Source of the DNA: Haloarcula pellucida
GTDB taxonomy: Archaea; Halobacteriota; Halobacteria; Halobacteriales; Haloarculaceae
NCBI RefSeq assembly: GCF_014647235.1
Contig: NZ_BMOU01000004.1
Coordinates: forward strand, 186,379-250,378
DNA: 64,000 bases
Reading direction: 5' to 3'
Below the pieces are notes generated by a model. It searched no databases and was not told the origin of the DNA. It was given only the letters and a program-made list of their open reading frames with translations. This document shows positions 41,354-49,943 of this stretch, in pieces; within the stretch, counting starts at the first letter, position 1, and every line of letters starts with the position of its first letter. The position numbers and the translations under genes were made by a program.

Positions 41354-43519
41354 TCAGGGACGGGTCGACGGTTTTTCGCGGACACTCGGCTCGCGTTCTG
41401 CGTCCCACGCGCTCTGCATCTCCCAGACGTCGAGCGACGCCACGGTCGCACGCCCGCCGTCGGCCGCAAGCGAGATGCCCGTGGCGTCCTCGCTGGTCGG
41501 GTAGACGCGACTGGTCAGGCAGTGGCGCTCGTTGGCGAACACCTCGACGACGCTGCCGTCTACGAACACGCGCAGCGAGAGCGGCGAATCGTACGGCGTG
41601 ACCCGCATCCGCTGGGTGGCGGTGGTCGCCTCCGGGTCGTGGCTCGACTCCGAGCGGTCGACGTACATCTCGCTGTCGCGCGTGTAGCGAATCGGCGTTC
41701 GCTCGGCCCGGTTCGGTGTCTCCAGCACGGAGAGCTCGACGGCCTCGGCGTCCTCCAGTCGGACAGTCGCGCGCAGTTCGAACGCCCGGCTCTCGACGTC
41801 TACGCGCTGTCGGTCGCCGCTCGACAGGCGGAGTTCGTCGTGGTGGGTGTTCGCCCCGCGGAGGGCCGTCAGCTCCGGCGCGGGCCGCTGACAGAGGCCG
41901 CCGTCGTCGGCCAGCGTCAGTTCGCGCGGGAGCGACATCGTCCCGGACCAGCCCGCGTCCCACTGGGCGCTTACGTCACGCGCCTCGGGAATCCAGCCCC
42001 ACGTGAGGATGCGGCCGTCGTCCGTCCACATCGACTGGGGCGCATAGAAGTCGCCGTGATCGAGTTTGTCCCGGCGCTCGGCGGTGAACTCGCCGTCGTC
42101 GTAGGTACCGAGGAAGTACACCACGTCCTCGTAGTTCGAGACGTGCAGGAGGTGTCGGTCCCCGAAGTCCAGCAGTTCGGGACACTCCCAGACGGTGCCG
42201 GCGGTGTCGCGGTCGCCGCTGAGGATGGGACCGCGGTACTCCCAGTCCCGGAGGTTCTCGGAGACGTACAGCAGGGCCGCGCCGCCGCCGCCCTCCATGC
42301 CGGCGCCGATGAGCTGGTGCCAGACGCCGTCCTCGCGCCAGACGCAGTGGTCGCGGAACTCGCCTTCCCAGTCCTCGGTCCGCAGGACCTCGGGTTCGGC
42401 GGGCGTCTCCTCGATGACGGGGTTCGCGGGGTCCTTGACCCACGACGAGAGCGTCTCGTCGGCCGCCGTCGCGATACACGGCAACTGTTTCTTGTCCCGG
42501 CCGCCGGTGTAGAGGATGGTCGCGGTGCCGTCGTCGTCCACCGCACACCCGGACCAACAGCCGTCGCGGTCCGGACCGTCCGGCGACGGCGAGAGCGCCA
42601 CCGGCCGGTCCTCCCAGTGTATCAGGTCGTCGCTGACCGCGTGGCCCCAGTGAATCGTGTTGTGGAACGGCCCGGTCGGGTTGTACTGATAGAACAGGTG
42701 ATAGCGCCCGTTCCAGTGGATGAGTCCGTTCGGGTCGTTGAGCCAGTTGGCCGGCGGGGTGACGTGGAACGTCGGCCGGAGCGGGTCGTCGGCCAGCCCC
42801 TCGCGCATCGCGGTAAGCGTCTCGACGTCTTTCGGACGACCGGTGAACCGAACACCGTCGCCGTCGGCGAGGTACCCCAGCGCGTTCGACACCAGCGTCT
42901 CGCGGTTACGGTGACAGATGTCGTGGGTCGGTTGGCGAAAGGAGACGGCCGAACCGATGCCGAGGACGTGGCCGTCGCCGGGTTCCCAGACGACAGTGGC
43001 CATTCCTTTCACCACGTCGGTGTCGCCCCGCACCGTGCTGGCGAGAACGTCACCCTCCATCGGCGCGACGTGTTCATAGCGCGCGTAGGGCACCGTTATC
43101 CCGGGGCCGCGGGTGTGGACTCTGAGCGTGTCGAACCCCTCTGCGACCGGGTGGTCGGCATAGAGGGTCTTCCAGAGCGGACCCGTGGGTTCCGGAATCT
43201 CCTCCCAGCCCACCGCGTCGGGACCGACCGCGTCGAAGCCGAGCGGTTCGACGGCGGCCATCGCGCCGAGAGTCAGCAGGAGCGACCCACCGGACCGGAC
43301 GTAGGCGGCGAGTGCCTCCCCTTGGGGGCCCGCAACGGCCGCCCCGTCGAAGGGGTCGTCACGGTGCCACCAGAGCACGTCGTAGTCGGTCGGGTCGACA
43401 GTTGCGAGAGAACACCGCTCGACGTCGTCGAACGCCTCCTCGCACCATTCGTACGCTGCCGTTTGTTCGTCGGAACAGGAGTCGACGAACAGGCAGCCGA
43501 CGCGTCGCGACTCTACCAT
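41354..43519 (-). CDS. GH32 fructan/sucrose hydrolase with N-terminal amidotransferase-like domain
   Basis: 721 residues. About 1-215 resemble a class I glutamine-amidotransferase-like (ThuA-like) fold ([23 protein letters not shown] and the [10 protein letters not shown] segment) lacking a clear catalytic triad. About 240-560 form the five-bladed GH32 propeller: nucleophile Asp262 in NWLNDPNGL, acid/base Glu445 in VWECPELL, and a second motif reading FRDHCVW (Asp390) where the family normally has RDP. The C-terminal beta-sandwich follows ([17 protein letters not shown]). Expected to hydrolyse sucrose, levan or inulin. No signal peptide is seen. Convergent with GH68. Confidence 0.9.
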   Translation of the reverse strand: MVESRRVGCLFVDSCSDEQTAAYEWCEEAFDDVERCSLATVDPTDYDVLWWHRDDPFDGAAVAGPQGEALAAYVRSGGSLLLTLGAMAAVEPLGFDAVGPDAVGWEEIPEPTGPLWKTLYADHPVAEGFDTLRVHTRGPGITVPYARYEHVAPMEGDVLASTVRGDTDVVKGMATVVWEPGDGHVLGIGSAVSFRQPTHDICHRNRETLVSNALGYLADGDGVRFTGRPKDVETLTAMREGLADDPLRPTFHVTPPANWLNDPNGLIHWNGRYHLFYQYNPTGPFHNTIHWGHAVSDDLIHWEDRPVALSPSPDGPDRDGCWSGCAVDDDGTATILYTGGRDKKQLPCIATAADETLSSWVKDPANPVIEETPAEPEVLRTEDWEGEFRDHCVWREDGVWHQLIGAGMEGGGGAALLYVSENLRDWEYRGPILSGDRDTAGTVWECPELLDFGDRHLLHVSNYEDVVYFLGTYDDGEFTAERRDKLDHGDFYAPQSMWTDDGRILTWGWIPEARDVSAQWDAGWSGTMSLPRELTLADDGGLCQRPAPELTALRGANTHHDELRLSSGDRQRVDVESRAFELRATVRLEDAEAVELSVLETPNRAERTPIRYTRDSEMYVDRSESSHDPEATTATQRMRVTPYDSPLSLRVFVDGSVVEVFANERHCLTSRVYPTSEDATGISLAADGGRATVASLDVWEMQSAWDAEREPSVREKPSTRP

Positions 43520-43637
43520 TGGAGGTACTCACCCTCTCAAATATAAAAACATTCGGCAATCGTTCGTGTCTGTTACTGACCGATCGTGAGTGGGTCGGCG
43601 GAAGCACCGTCCTACCGGCGAAGACGGTGCCGTCGCG

Positions 43638-43772
43638 TCAGTCGATACGCGCGTTCCGAGCCTCGGCCTTCCAGTCGATGAGCGTGTCGTGACAGTTCGG
43701 GCAGACGAACTCTGTCAGTTTCGTCGTCTCGTCGTTGTACGTCATCCGTGTACCGCAGTTCGAACAGTACAT
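43638..43772 (-). CDS. 44-residue zinc-ribbon protein
   Basis: MYCSNCGTRMTYNDETTKLT then VCPNCHDTLIDWK: two CxxC pairs at Cys3/Cys6 and Cys24/Cys27, a single zinc ribbon. The frame is open further upstream but the ATG at 43772 puts the ribbon at the very start, as in many tiny haloarchaeal zinc-finger proteins. Role unknown, often suspected in regulation or protein-protein contacts. Confidence 0.68.
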   Translation of the reverse strand: MYCSNCGTRMTYNDETTKLTEFVCPNCHDTLIDWKAEARNARID

Positions 43773-44002
43773 TATAGTTGATGATGGTCTTTGGGCAGTA
43801 TTAAGCGTTGCTTCCCCCATGCAAATTCCGTTTAATTTAACGCCCCCATATCGGCAAACCGGGCTGGGTCGGGCCTATACGCCGGCTCGCGGTCCTGCGC
43901 AGTCCGAATCCCGGGACTTCGACGGGACAGCGGGCGGTCGACTCGTCTGTCTGGTCTCTGGTCTGGCCACCCGCTCGCGCGGATTCGGGGAGTACCCGCC
44001 AG
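43773..44002. other. Intergenic region without recognised gene
   Basis: 230 bases between the zinc-ribbon gene and the next gene (both on the minus strand). Its left part (43790-43850) is AT-rich with TATA-like cttaatac and ttaatt runs and probably holds the zinc-ribbon promoter. The rest is GC-rich, with open frames of biased composition that I do not accept as genes. Confidence 0.5.
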
Positions 44003-45889
44003 TCACTCTTCGAGGATGCGCCGCGTCGACTCGGGTAAGGCGACGTCCTGCGCGTCGACGATGGCCGAGAGCGAGTCGCCATCGAGGACTCGAACCTCCC
44101 GGTCGCCCGCGAGCGAGGAGCGTTCCTGTTCTAAGGGGACCGCCGCCGCGAGCAACACCGCGTCGGCGTCGTCCGAGGACGCGAGGTCGGCACAGCGGTC
44201 GAGTGTGGCCGCGCCGACCGAGTCCGCCTCGGGGTCCTCGACGACGACACCCATCACGTCGCCGTCGTCCCGCCGGACCAGAAGGTCAAACGGCGACTCG
44301 CCGGCCCCGCGCTGGGTCGACCACACCGTCTCGTCGAGTGCGTCGGCGACCACCGCCGTCAGTTCCTGCCGGTCGAGCGATCGAAGGCGCTCCGTCGTCG
44401 ACTCGGGCGCACCCTGTCCGGTGAGCGACGGCCCGAACTCCGACTCCGCGGCCTCGATAGCCGCCTCGATGGCCGTGGGACCGTCGTCGTCGGGAACCGG
44501 ATCACCGATGGTCGCTGTCACCGAATCGGCCGGTTCCACGCCGCCCTCGATGTGGTCCGTGACCTCGTCGCCGGCCAGTATCGCCTCGGTTCGCTCGATA
44601 CGCTGTGTGACCGCGTCCCGTTCGGTTTCGAGGTGGTCGACCGCGTCCGGGTAGCAGTCTCGGGCGGTCGCCAGCGCCGTCTCGAAAGCCTCTGCAGCGG
44701 CCTCGAACTCCGTGAGGGCCGCATCGTACTGCTCGGCGTCGCTGTACCAGTCGCCGGCCCGCATCGCGTCGACGGCGATCGCTCGCTGGGCCCCGGTCAG
44801 TTGCTCCGCGACGGTCCCGAGTCGCTCGCGCACCTTCTCGGGGTCACCCGCGAAGCGCCGGTCACCGCTACCCCAGTCCAGTTCCAGCACGCGCCGGTAG
44901 TGAGCCATCGCCTCTGTCCAGCGGTCGGCCGCGACCGCCGGGTCGTCCGCGTCGACGGCCGCGTTGTCGGCCCTGACGGCGTGGCGGAGCGGGGACTGTT
45001 CGAGGTGGCCGACGATGCGGTCGAGGCGCTCCCGTTCCTCGCGTATCCCGTCGACGTCGTCGAGACGGGTCTGATCGAGTGCCAGCGCCGCTTCGTACTC
45101 CTCACGGGCCCGCTCGTAGGCCTCGTAGGCGGCCTCGTAGTCGTCTTCGCGCCAGAGGGATTCGCCCTCGTCCGTGGCCTGTCTGGCGCGGCCGACCCGA
45201 ATCTCTGCGACAGTGTTCACACAGCGCGATTCGACGGGGTCCAGTCGCTTCCGGAGGGCATCGCCGGGCCGGGCCGTCGAGAATCGGAGCGCCGTCGCCC
45301 GCGCAGTTTCGAGGTGGTCCTCGGCACTCTCAGCGGTCGAAAGCGCCTCGTCGTACTCGCCGTCGTCTCTGTAGTCCGTGGCGGTGACGAGCGTCTGTGT
45401 GACCCTGTTGCATTCGTTCTCGACGCGTATCCACGCCTGTGACGCGGCGGCGAGGTAGTCGGCAACCTCGGCCAGTCCGTCGGTCCCGGTGTGGACGTGC
45501 CACGTCGACCCGCCCTCGCGGCGGAAGGTGAGTCGACCACGCCGGATACTCGTGGTGTGTTCGACCTGTTCGATTTCGACCAGCGGCACCACGAACTGCG
45601 TGTCGCCGTCCGCGTCGCCCACCAAGACGACGACGCGGCGGTCGGTCAGCACGGCGACCGTCCGATACCCGCTTCCGGGCGTGACGTGGTCGGTCGAATC
45701 CGGCGACTCGATAGTGACGCCGTTCTTGCGGTTCGTGAGGACGAACTGTGGTGTCTCGTCGTCGTCGAGTACCGCTGCTGCCGGTTGGTCGCGGAGATAG
45801 CCCGTGGACAGGAACCCACCCTGTCCGGTCCGAGTGAGTACGTCTGGCAGCGTACCCCCTCGATTATCTACCTTGATAACCTGACCCAT
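44003..45889 (-). CDS. PH-like/coiled-coil protein with degenerate nuclease-fold C-terminus
   Basis: 628 residues. About 1-150: beta-rich PH/GRAM-like region (AVLTDRRVVVLVGDADGDTQFVVPLVEIEQVEH). About 155-440: long helical, TPR-like segment with repeated EYDAALTEFEAAAEAFETAL patterns. About 510-628: restriction-endonuclease-like fold (LTAVVADALDETVWSTQRGAGESPFDLLVRRDDGDVMGVVVED), in which the usual D-(E/Q)xK reads D...VED without the lysine, so cleavage activity is doubtful. Similar haloarchaeal proteins exist, no function known. Encoded alone upstream of the salactin locus. Confidence 0.75.
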   Translation of the reverse strand: MGQVIKVDNRGGTLPDVLTRTGQGGFLSTGYLRDQPAAAVLDDDETPQFVLTNRKNGVTIESPDSTDHVTPGSGYRTVAVLTDRRVVVLVGDADGDTQFVVPLVEIEQVEHTTSIRRGRLTFRREGGSTWHVHTGTDGLAEVADYLAAASQAWIRVENECNRVTQTLVTATDYRDDGEYDEALSTAESAEDHLETARATALRFSTARPGDALRKRLDPVESRCVNTVAEIRVGRARQATDEGESLWREDDYEAAYEAYERAREEYEAALALDQTRLDDVDGIREERERLDRIVGHLEQSPLRHAVRADNAAVDADDPAVAADRWTEAMAHYRRVLELDWGSGDRRFAGDPEKVRERLGTVAEQLTGAQRAIAVDAMRAGDWYSDAEQYDAALTEFEAAAEAFETALATARDCYPDAVDHLETERDAVTQRIERTEAILAGDEVTDHIEGGVEPADSVTATIGDPVPDDDGPTAIEAAIEAAESEFGPSLTGQGAPESTTERLRSLDRQELTAVVADALDETVWSTQRGAGESPFDLLVRRDDGDVMGVVVEDPEADSVGAATLDRCADLASSDDADAVLLAAAVPLEQERSSLAGDREVRVLDGDSLSAIVDAQDVALPESTRRILEE

Positions 45890-46058
45890 CGATACGGCCT
45901 ACAGCGTCGGTGACTATGATACTCACTCATCTAATCCGATAATACTAGGTGGAATTTTTCGGCTCCGTCGGTGGTCTGACAGTTCGGTCGCGAGAACCGA
46001 GCCCGTCTCACAATTTCGTGTCGTCCGCTCGTCGCCGAGACGGCAGACGGGCGTCTGA

Positions 46059-46076
46059 CTGAGGTTTACAACTCAG
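46059..46076 (+). promoter_or_regulatory. TATA box inside an inverted repeat
   Basis: TATA-like tttaca (46065-46070) lies 25-30 bases before the ATG at 46095 and is bracketed by ctgag (46059-46063) and ctcag (46072-46076), a 5-bp inverted repeat. A regulator binding there would block the promoter of the 58-residue gene. Confidence 0.4.
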
Positions 46077-46094
46077 GGTTTCATAGCCAGTTCC

Positions 46095-46271
46095 ATGCCA
46101 CGGGTACGGCTGAATACCACGGACCACAGCGGGGGACAGAACCGTGTCGAGGGGCGACTCGACGTCCGAATCGACACCGACGTGTTCGATATCCTCTCGG
46201 GGAAGCGCCCACGGCGCGACCGAGCGATGCGACCGGTCATCGAGCAGTGGCTCGACTGCTGGAGCGGCTGA
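46095..46271 (+). CDS. Small protein of 58 residues next to salactin, unknown function
   Basis: ATG at 46095, 58 codons, TGA at 46269-46271. The protein is MPRVRLNTTD...VEGRLDVRIDTDVFDI...RAMRPVIEQWLDCWSG, a basic small soluble protein with an RLDVRIDTDVFDIL strand-helix segment that recalls ribbon-helix-helix folds, though I cannot assign one. Support: a TATA box at leaderless spacing and an uninterrupted frame that ends exactly where the convergent salactin gene ends (stop codons adjacent, no spacer). No family recognised. Confidence 0.55.
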   Translation: MPRVRLNTTDHSGGQNRVEGRLDVRIDTDVFDILSGKRPRRDRAMRPVIEQWLDCWSG

Positions 46272-47336
46272 TTAGCTGTTCTCGACGAGTCGTGCGGCGA
46301 TACGTTGTGCGCCGACGGTCGGTGCGACGTCCGGTTCGTCCGCGGCCGTCGCCTCGATTTCTCGGTTCAGTTCCTCGCTGAGTCGCCGCTCGAACTCCTC
46401 GACGATGCCGGGGATGCAGGCCATCCCGCCCGTGAGGACGACGGGGCGGTCCAGTGCCAACTGGTACACCTTCATGTAGTCGTTGGCCAACTCCGGCAGG
46501 AACGTGTTGGCGAGTTCGTCGACGGCGTCGTCCAGATACTCGTCGACGGCGTCCATCACCGAGCGCTCGATGGTGAACTCGTGGGTGCCGCCACCGGGTT
46601 GCTGGATGATGTCCGTAAACGGCTCGAACTCCACGAAGTCGGCGTGGGCCTCCTTGTACTCGCGGGCGGTCTGGGTGTCGATGTTGACCCGGCCCTGCGT
46701 CTCTTCTTCGACGTAGTTCGCTATCATCCGGTCGACTTCGTTGCCGGTGACCGCGCCCGTCGTGAAGGGAGCGAGTTGCTCGCCCCGGCGGTACGCGGAG
46801 GCTTCGAGGTTGGTCGACCCCATGTTGACCGAGATGAATATCTCGTCGATGGCCTCTAGGTCGTCGCCGAAGGCGGGAATCGAGCCACACAGCGACTCGG
46901 GATAGCTCTCGACCATACTCAGACCGATAGAGGACCCCTCGATGACGTCTTTGAGGTTGTCCAATCCAGCGGGGTTGTCGATGGTCGGGATGGCGTAGAC
47001 GACGCCGCTGTCGGCCGGGATGTCGTTCTCCTCGATGAGCGCCTCGAAGAACGTCTTGGTCATCGCCGCGCGGTCTTCGTCCTCCGGGAGGCCCGACCGG
47101 AGCATGTACTGCACTCGGTCGGGGTACTCGCGGGCCGCCTCCTCGCCGTAGAGGATCTTCTCCTCGCCGGTCAGCGCGTCTTCGTAGGTGGCCATGCAGG
47201 TCAGGGTCTTGATGATGCGGTTCTCGGTCCCGTGTTCGTCGGGGAGGGCGATGACCGTCCGCGTGCTACCCAGTTTCACACCGATCGGCACCGAACGGCC
47301 GCTCCCACCGCCTGCCTCCGCGTCGTCGTCACTCAT
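46272..47336 (-). CDS. Salactin, haloarchaeal actin homologue
   Basis: 354-residue actin/MreB-superfamily ATPase. The nucleotide-binding motifs are present: phosphate-1 loop VKLGSTRTVIALP near the N-terminus, phosphate-2 region SVNMGSTNLEASAYRRGEQ about residue 170, and the adenosine loop VLTGGMACIPGIVEEF near the C-terminus. The sequence matches salactin of Halobacterium salinarum, which forms dynamically unstable filaments growing out of the cell poles and helps DNA partition under phosphate limitation. Transcribed from its own TATA box (tatata, 47365-47370). Lies beside an ArlD/E-like, a ParA and a CheW gene, also polar or motility proteins. Confidence 0.9.
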   Translation of the reverse strand: MSDDDAEAGGGSGRSVPIGVKLGSTRTVIALPDEHGTENRIIKTLTCMATYEDALTGEEKILYGEEAAREYPDRVQYMLRSGLPEDEDRAAMTKTFFEALIEENDIPADSGVVYAIPTIDNPAGLDNLKDVIEGSSIGLSMVESYPESLCGSIPAFGDDLEAIDEIFISVNMGSTNLEASAYRRGEQLAPFTTGAVTGNEVDRMIANYVEEETQGRVNIDTQTAREYKEAHADFVEFEPFTDIIQQPGGGTHEFTIERSVMDAVDEYLDDAVDELANTFLPELANDYMKVYQLALDRPVVLTGGMACIPGIVEEFERRLSEELNREIEATAADEPDVAPTVGAQRIAARLVENS

Positions 47337-47364
47337 GTACGATGGCGTGTTGTCGCCGCCTCGG

Positions 47365-47370
47365 TATATA
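47365..47370 (-). promoter_or_regulatory. TATA box of salactin
   Basis: tatata within ggtatataacc, 29-34 bases upstream of the salactin ATG. A textbook haloarchaeal TATA box, so salactin is transcribed independently of the gene upstream. Confidence 0.65.
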
Positions 47371-47408
47371 ACCTCACGTCAAGAATCAGCGCTGATAGCG
47401 ACCCGGCC

Positions 47409-47906
47409 CTACGTCATCGCGGTGAGTTTCGCGATGTACACCAGACTCAGCATGTGGTCGTCGACGCTGAGGTCGTTGCCGTCGTTGGTGGCGGACTCAT
47501 CGATGCCCAGCAGGTAATCGGAGAGGTCCGACTCGACCGTCTCGGTTATCCAATCGATGGACTCGTAGTAGGCCAGTGCCTCGTCTGCGCCCTGATACCC
47601 CGAGTGCATCAACAGGAACTCGAGCCACTCGAAAACGACGAACTCGGCGGCGTACGTCTCCGGGAGCGAGGCGAGATACGGTTTCTCCTGACTGTCACCC
47701 GCGAGGAACGGGAGCAGTTCGCGGTACAGCCCCGACCGGAAGGAACTGCCGGCCAGTACCTCTTCGTCGGCGTCTTCGAGTCCCATTTCGAGATTTGATG
47801 GGTCGGGCACCTCCTCGTCCTCACCCAGCCCGCCGTTACGATCGCCGCGCTTGCGGGCCATCTTGCGCAACTCGTCTAGATCGTAGTCGCGCGGGTTGAT
47901 AGTCAT
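47409..47906 (-). CDS. Stand-alone archaellum ArlD/E (FlaD/E) domain protein
   Basis: 165 residues. After a charged N-terminus (about 1-60) comes the FlaD/FlaE C-terminal domain: KPYLASLPETYAAEFVVFEWLEFLLMHSG and YYESIDWITETVESDLSDYLLGI, closely following the conserved pattern of archaellum accessory proteins. ArlC/D/E form the cytosolic collar below the archaellum motor and link it, via CheF, to CheY. No arl genes are nearby, so this is an orphan copy. It sits head-to-head with the ParA-CheW operon and upstream of salactin, suggesting a job in placing or coupling motility or chemotaxis machinery at a pole. Own TATA box at 47932-47938. Confidence 0.88.
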   Translation of the reverse strand: MTINPRDYDLDELRKMARKRGDRNGGLGEDEEVPDPSNLEMGLEDADEEVLAGSSFRSGLYRELLPFLAGDSQEKPYLASLPETYAAEFVVFEWLEFLLMHSGYQGADEALAYYESIDWITETVESDLSDYLLGIDESATNDGNDLSVDDHMLSLVYIAKLTAMT

Positions 47907-47931
47907 GGCACAACTGTTTCACCTACGTCAA

Positions 47932-47938
47932 GTTAAAT
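47932..47938 (-). promoter_or_regulatory. TATA box of the ArlD/E-like gene
   Basis: On the minus strand this reads tttaact, 26-32 bases upstream of the ATG at 47906. Confidence 0.5.
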
Positions 47939-48037
47939 CTTGCACCCGTCTGACGGCCGTCAGACACTCGCTCACGCCCCTTGCCAGTCGATTCCGTCGC
48001 TGATACCCGAATTACGCGGTTGATAATCGGGGGCGTA

Positions 48038-48065
48038 TTTTTATAGGGACCCACGACCGAGGTGG
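48038..48065 (+). promoter_or_regulatory. TATA box and SD-like site of the parA-cheW operon
   Basis: tttttata (48038-48044) precedes the ATG at 48079 by about 35-41 bases, so transcription starts near 48067-48070; a purine-rich gaggtgga at 48060-48067 is close to the start. Strong-looking AT-rich promoter in a divergent intergenic region shared with the ArlD/E-like gene. Confidence 0.5.
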
Positions 48066-48078
48066 AGCCACTTCGACG

Positions 48079-48972
48079 ATGAGCCGGCACGCAACGACCG
48101 ACCCTGCCCGTATCTGCGTGACCAACGCGAAGGGCGGGACCGGTAAGACGACGGTAGCCATCAACGTAGCCGGTGCGTTGAACGACCGAGGTCGGGACGT
48201 CCTCTTCGTAGACCTCGATCCGCAAGGCAACGCTACGGAAGGACTGGGGCTGACCGACGCCTACGACGCCCAGCCACCGACACTGTTCGACGCGCTGACG
48301 CGGGACCCCTCGCTGCTGGGCGACCTCGTAGTCGAACACGAGGAGATGGACGTGATTCCTTCCAGCATCGACATGCTCCAGGCGGAACACGAACTGACCA
48401 TCGCCGACCTCATCGCCCGGATCCGAACGCAGGATCACGGCGTCGACCCGGCGGCGCTGGCCGGGTTCGCCCTCAACGTCACGCCGGAGACGGTGACCGG
48501 CGACCACGCGCTGGACACGCTGGACCGTGCGCTCTCGACGGTGTCGGGGTACGACTACGTCATCATCGACTCGCCGCCGTTCTACGGCAAACTGACCGAC
48601 ACCGGGGTGTTCGCCGCGGGACACATCCTCATCCCGGCGCTGGCCGAAGCCACCTCCGAGCGAGCCATCGAACTCCTGATGGACCAGATGGCCGCCATGG
48701 AGCGCCAGACCGGGACCACCGTCGGGACGCTGGGTGTCGTCGCGAACCGTATCGAGACGACGTCCGAGGACGAGATGATGCTGGAGTGGTTCGACGCCGC
48801 GTTCCCGGACAGTCCCGTGTGGGAGGTCCGCAAGCGCGTCGCGCTCCAGCGGGCCTACACCGAGGGCAAATCCATCTTCGCGACCGACGAGCGCTGTGAC
48901 ATGGCCGAGGTCTTCAGCGACGTCGCCGCGACGTTCGACGAGCAGTTCGGCTACACAGAGGTAACAGCATGA
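48079..48972 (+). CDS. ParA/MinD-family ATPase
   Basis: 297-residue Walker-type ATPase with the deviant Walker A motif NAKGGTGKTT (signature Lys18, Lys23), Walker A' region FVDLDPQGNATEG and Walker B VIIDSPPF. Such ATPases form dimers that position cargo: DNA, or in motility systems chemoreceptor arrays and flagella (ParC, FlhG, archaeal MinD4). It is translationally coupled to CheW (overlap ATGA), which argues for a role in chemotaxis-array placement. No ParB-like partner or parS sites are seen, which further disfavours plasmid partition. Confidence 0.92.
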   Translation: MSRHATTDPARICVTNAKGGTGKTTVAINVAGALNDRGRDVLFVDLDPQGNATEGLGLTDAYDAQPPTLFDALTRDPSLLGDLVVEHEEMDVIPSSIDMLQAEHELTIADLIARIRTQDHGVDPAALAGFALNVTPETVTGDHALDTLDRALSTVSGYDYVIIDSPPFYGKLTDTGVFAAGHILIPALAEATSERAIELLMDQMAAMERQTGTTVGTLGVVANRIETTSEDEMMLEWFDAAFPDSPVWEVRKRVALQRAYTEGKSIFATDERCDMAEVFSDVAATFDEQFGYTEVTA

Positions 48973-49937
48973 GTGACGACGACCGCATGGACCGAGCAGA
49001 GCGCATCAGCAAGATGCGCGCGGGGAACAGGGACGACGACGAATCGGCAGCGCCGACGGACGAACAGGCCGAGGCCGCGAACGACGGGGCGACCGACGCC
49101 GCGAGCGACGGAGCGGCCGAGGCCGAGTCGGACGGCGAGTCGGCGTCCGAGGAACCGACGACGGAGACGGCCGAGGACACGGCGGCCGAACCTGCCGACG
49201 AATCGGTCGACGGAACCGGCACCGAGGCGGCGGTGACCGACGAGTCGGACGCCGAGGTCGACCCGGCCGAAGTCGCCCAGCGAGCGGCGGCCGCCGCCGA
49301 AGAGATTACGGGTGGCGACGCCGACGCCACGCCCGCGACACAGACCGGCGACGTCTCCGCGACGGCGTCGCCGATGCAGGGGCCGACCGGCGTCGAACTC
49401 CCGGACCAGCAACTTCTAGAGGAGGCGATGGCGACCGGCGACGTCGGCCGAACCGAGGGCGGGGCCCGCGCCGCCGCACTGGAAGAGGAATCGACACAGA
49501 CGGAGGAACTCGTCCGGGTCCTCGAGTTCGCACTCGGCGAGGAGTACTACTGTCTCGACATCGAGTACGTCGAGGAGATCGTCAAACGGGACGCGGTGAC
49601 CAGAGTCCCGAACACCCCCGACTACGTCGAGGGCGTCGTCGACCTGCGCGGGCAGATTACGACCATCCTCGAACCGAAAGAGATGATGGACATCGACGCG
49701 GACGGCAGTCAGGACCTCATCGTCGTCTTCGACCCCGATATGTTCGAAGAACAGGGCGCGGTCGGATGGGTCGTCGACAACGTTCGGCAGGTCGTCCCTG
49801 TCGCCGAATCCGAGGTCAACGACCCGCCGGTCGACGCCGAGTACGTCCGCGGCGTCGTCGACCGGGAAGACCACGACCAGTTCGTCATCTGGGTCGAACC
49901 GGACGACGCCCTCGAATCGGCGACCGGCGAGGACTGA
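48969..49937 (+). CDS. CheW-like chemotaxis coupling protein with long acidic N-terminal tail
   Basis: 322 residues. Residues about 1-178 are low-complexity and acidic (Asp, Glu, Ala, Thr). About 180-322 form a CheW domain: VRVLEFALGEEYYCLDIEYVEEIVKR, TRVPNTPDYVEGVVDLRGQITTILE, VVFDPDMFEEQGAVGWVVDNVRQV. CheW links receptors to the CheA kinase. Typical CheW is about 140-170 residues; the tail could be an intrinsically disordered linker or a docking site for the ParA encoded just before it (compare the ParC/ParP couples in bacteria), but that is inference. Confidence 0.9.
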   Translation: MSDDDRMDRAERISKMRAGNRDDDESAAPTDEQAEAANDGATDAASDGAAEAESDGESASEEPTTETAEDTAAEPADESVDGTGTEAAVTDESDAEVDPAEVAQRAAAAAEEITGGDADATPATQTGDVSATASPMQGPTGVELPDQQLLEEAMATGDVGRTEGGARAAALEEESTQTEELVRVLEFALGEEYYCLDIEYVEEIVKRDAVTRVPNTPDYVEGVVDLRGQITTILEPKEMMDIDADGSQDLIVVFDPDMFEEQGAVGWVVDNVRQVVPVAESEVNDPPVDAEYVRGVVDREDHDQFVIWVEPDDALESATGED

Positions 49938-49943
49938 AGCGGC

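Noticed and set aside
41522-43546. Plus-strand open frame of 674 codons opposite the GH32 gene
   Set aside because: Antisense shadow in high-GC DNA; no recognisable domain, and the GH32 signatures are on the other strand.
47409-49937. Plasmid partition locus (parA) from an integrated plasmid
   Set aside because: No ParB or centromere-like repeats, no replication gene; the coupling to CheW and adjoining ArlD/E gene point to chemotaxis instead.
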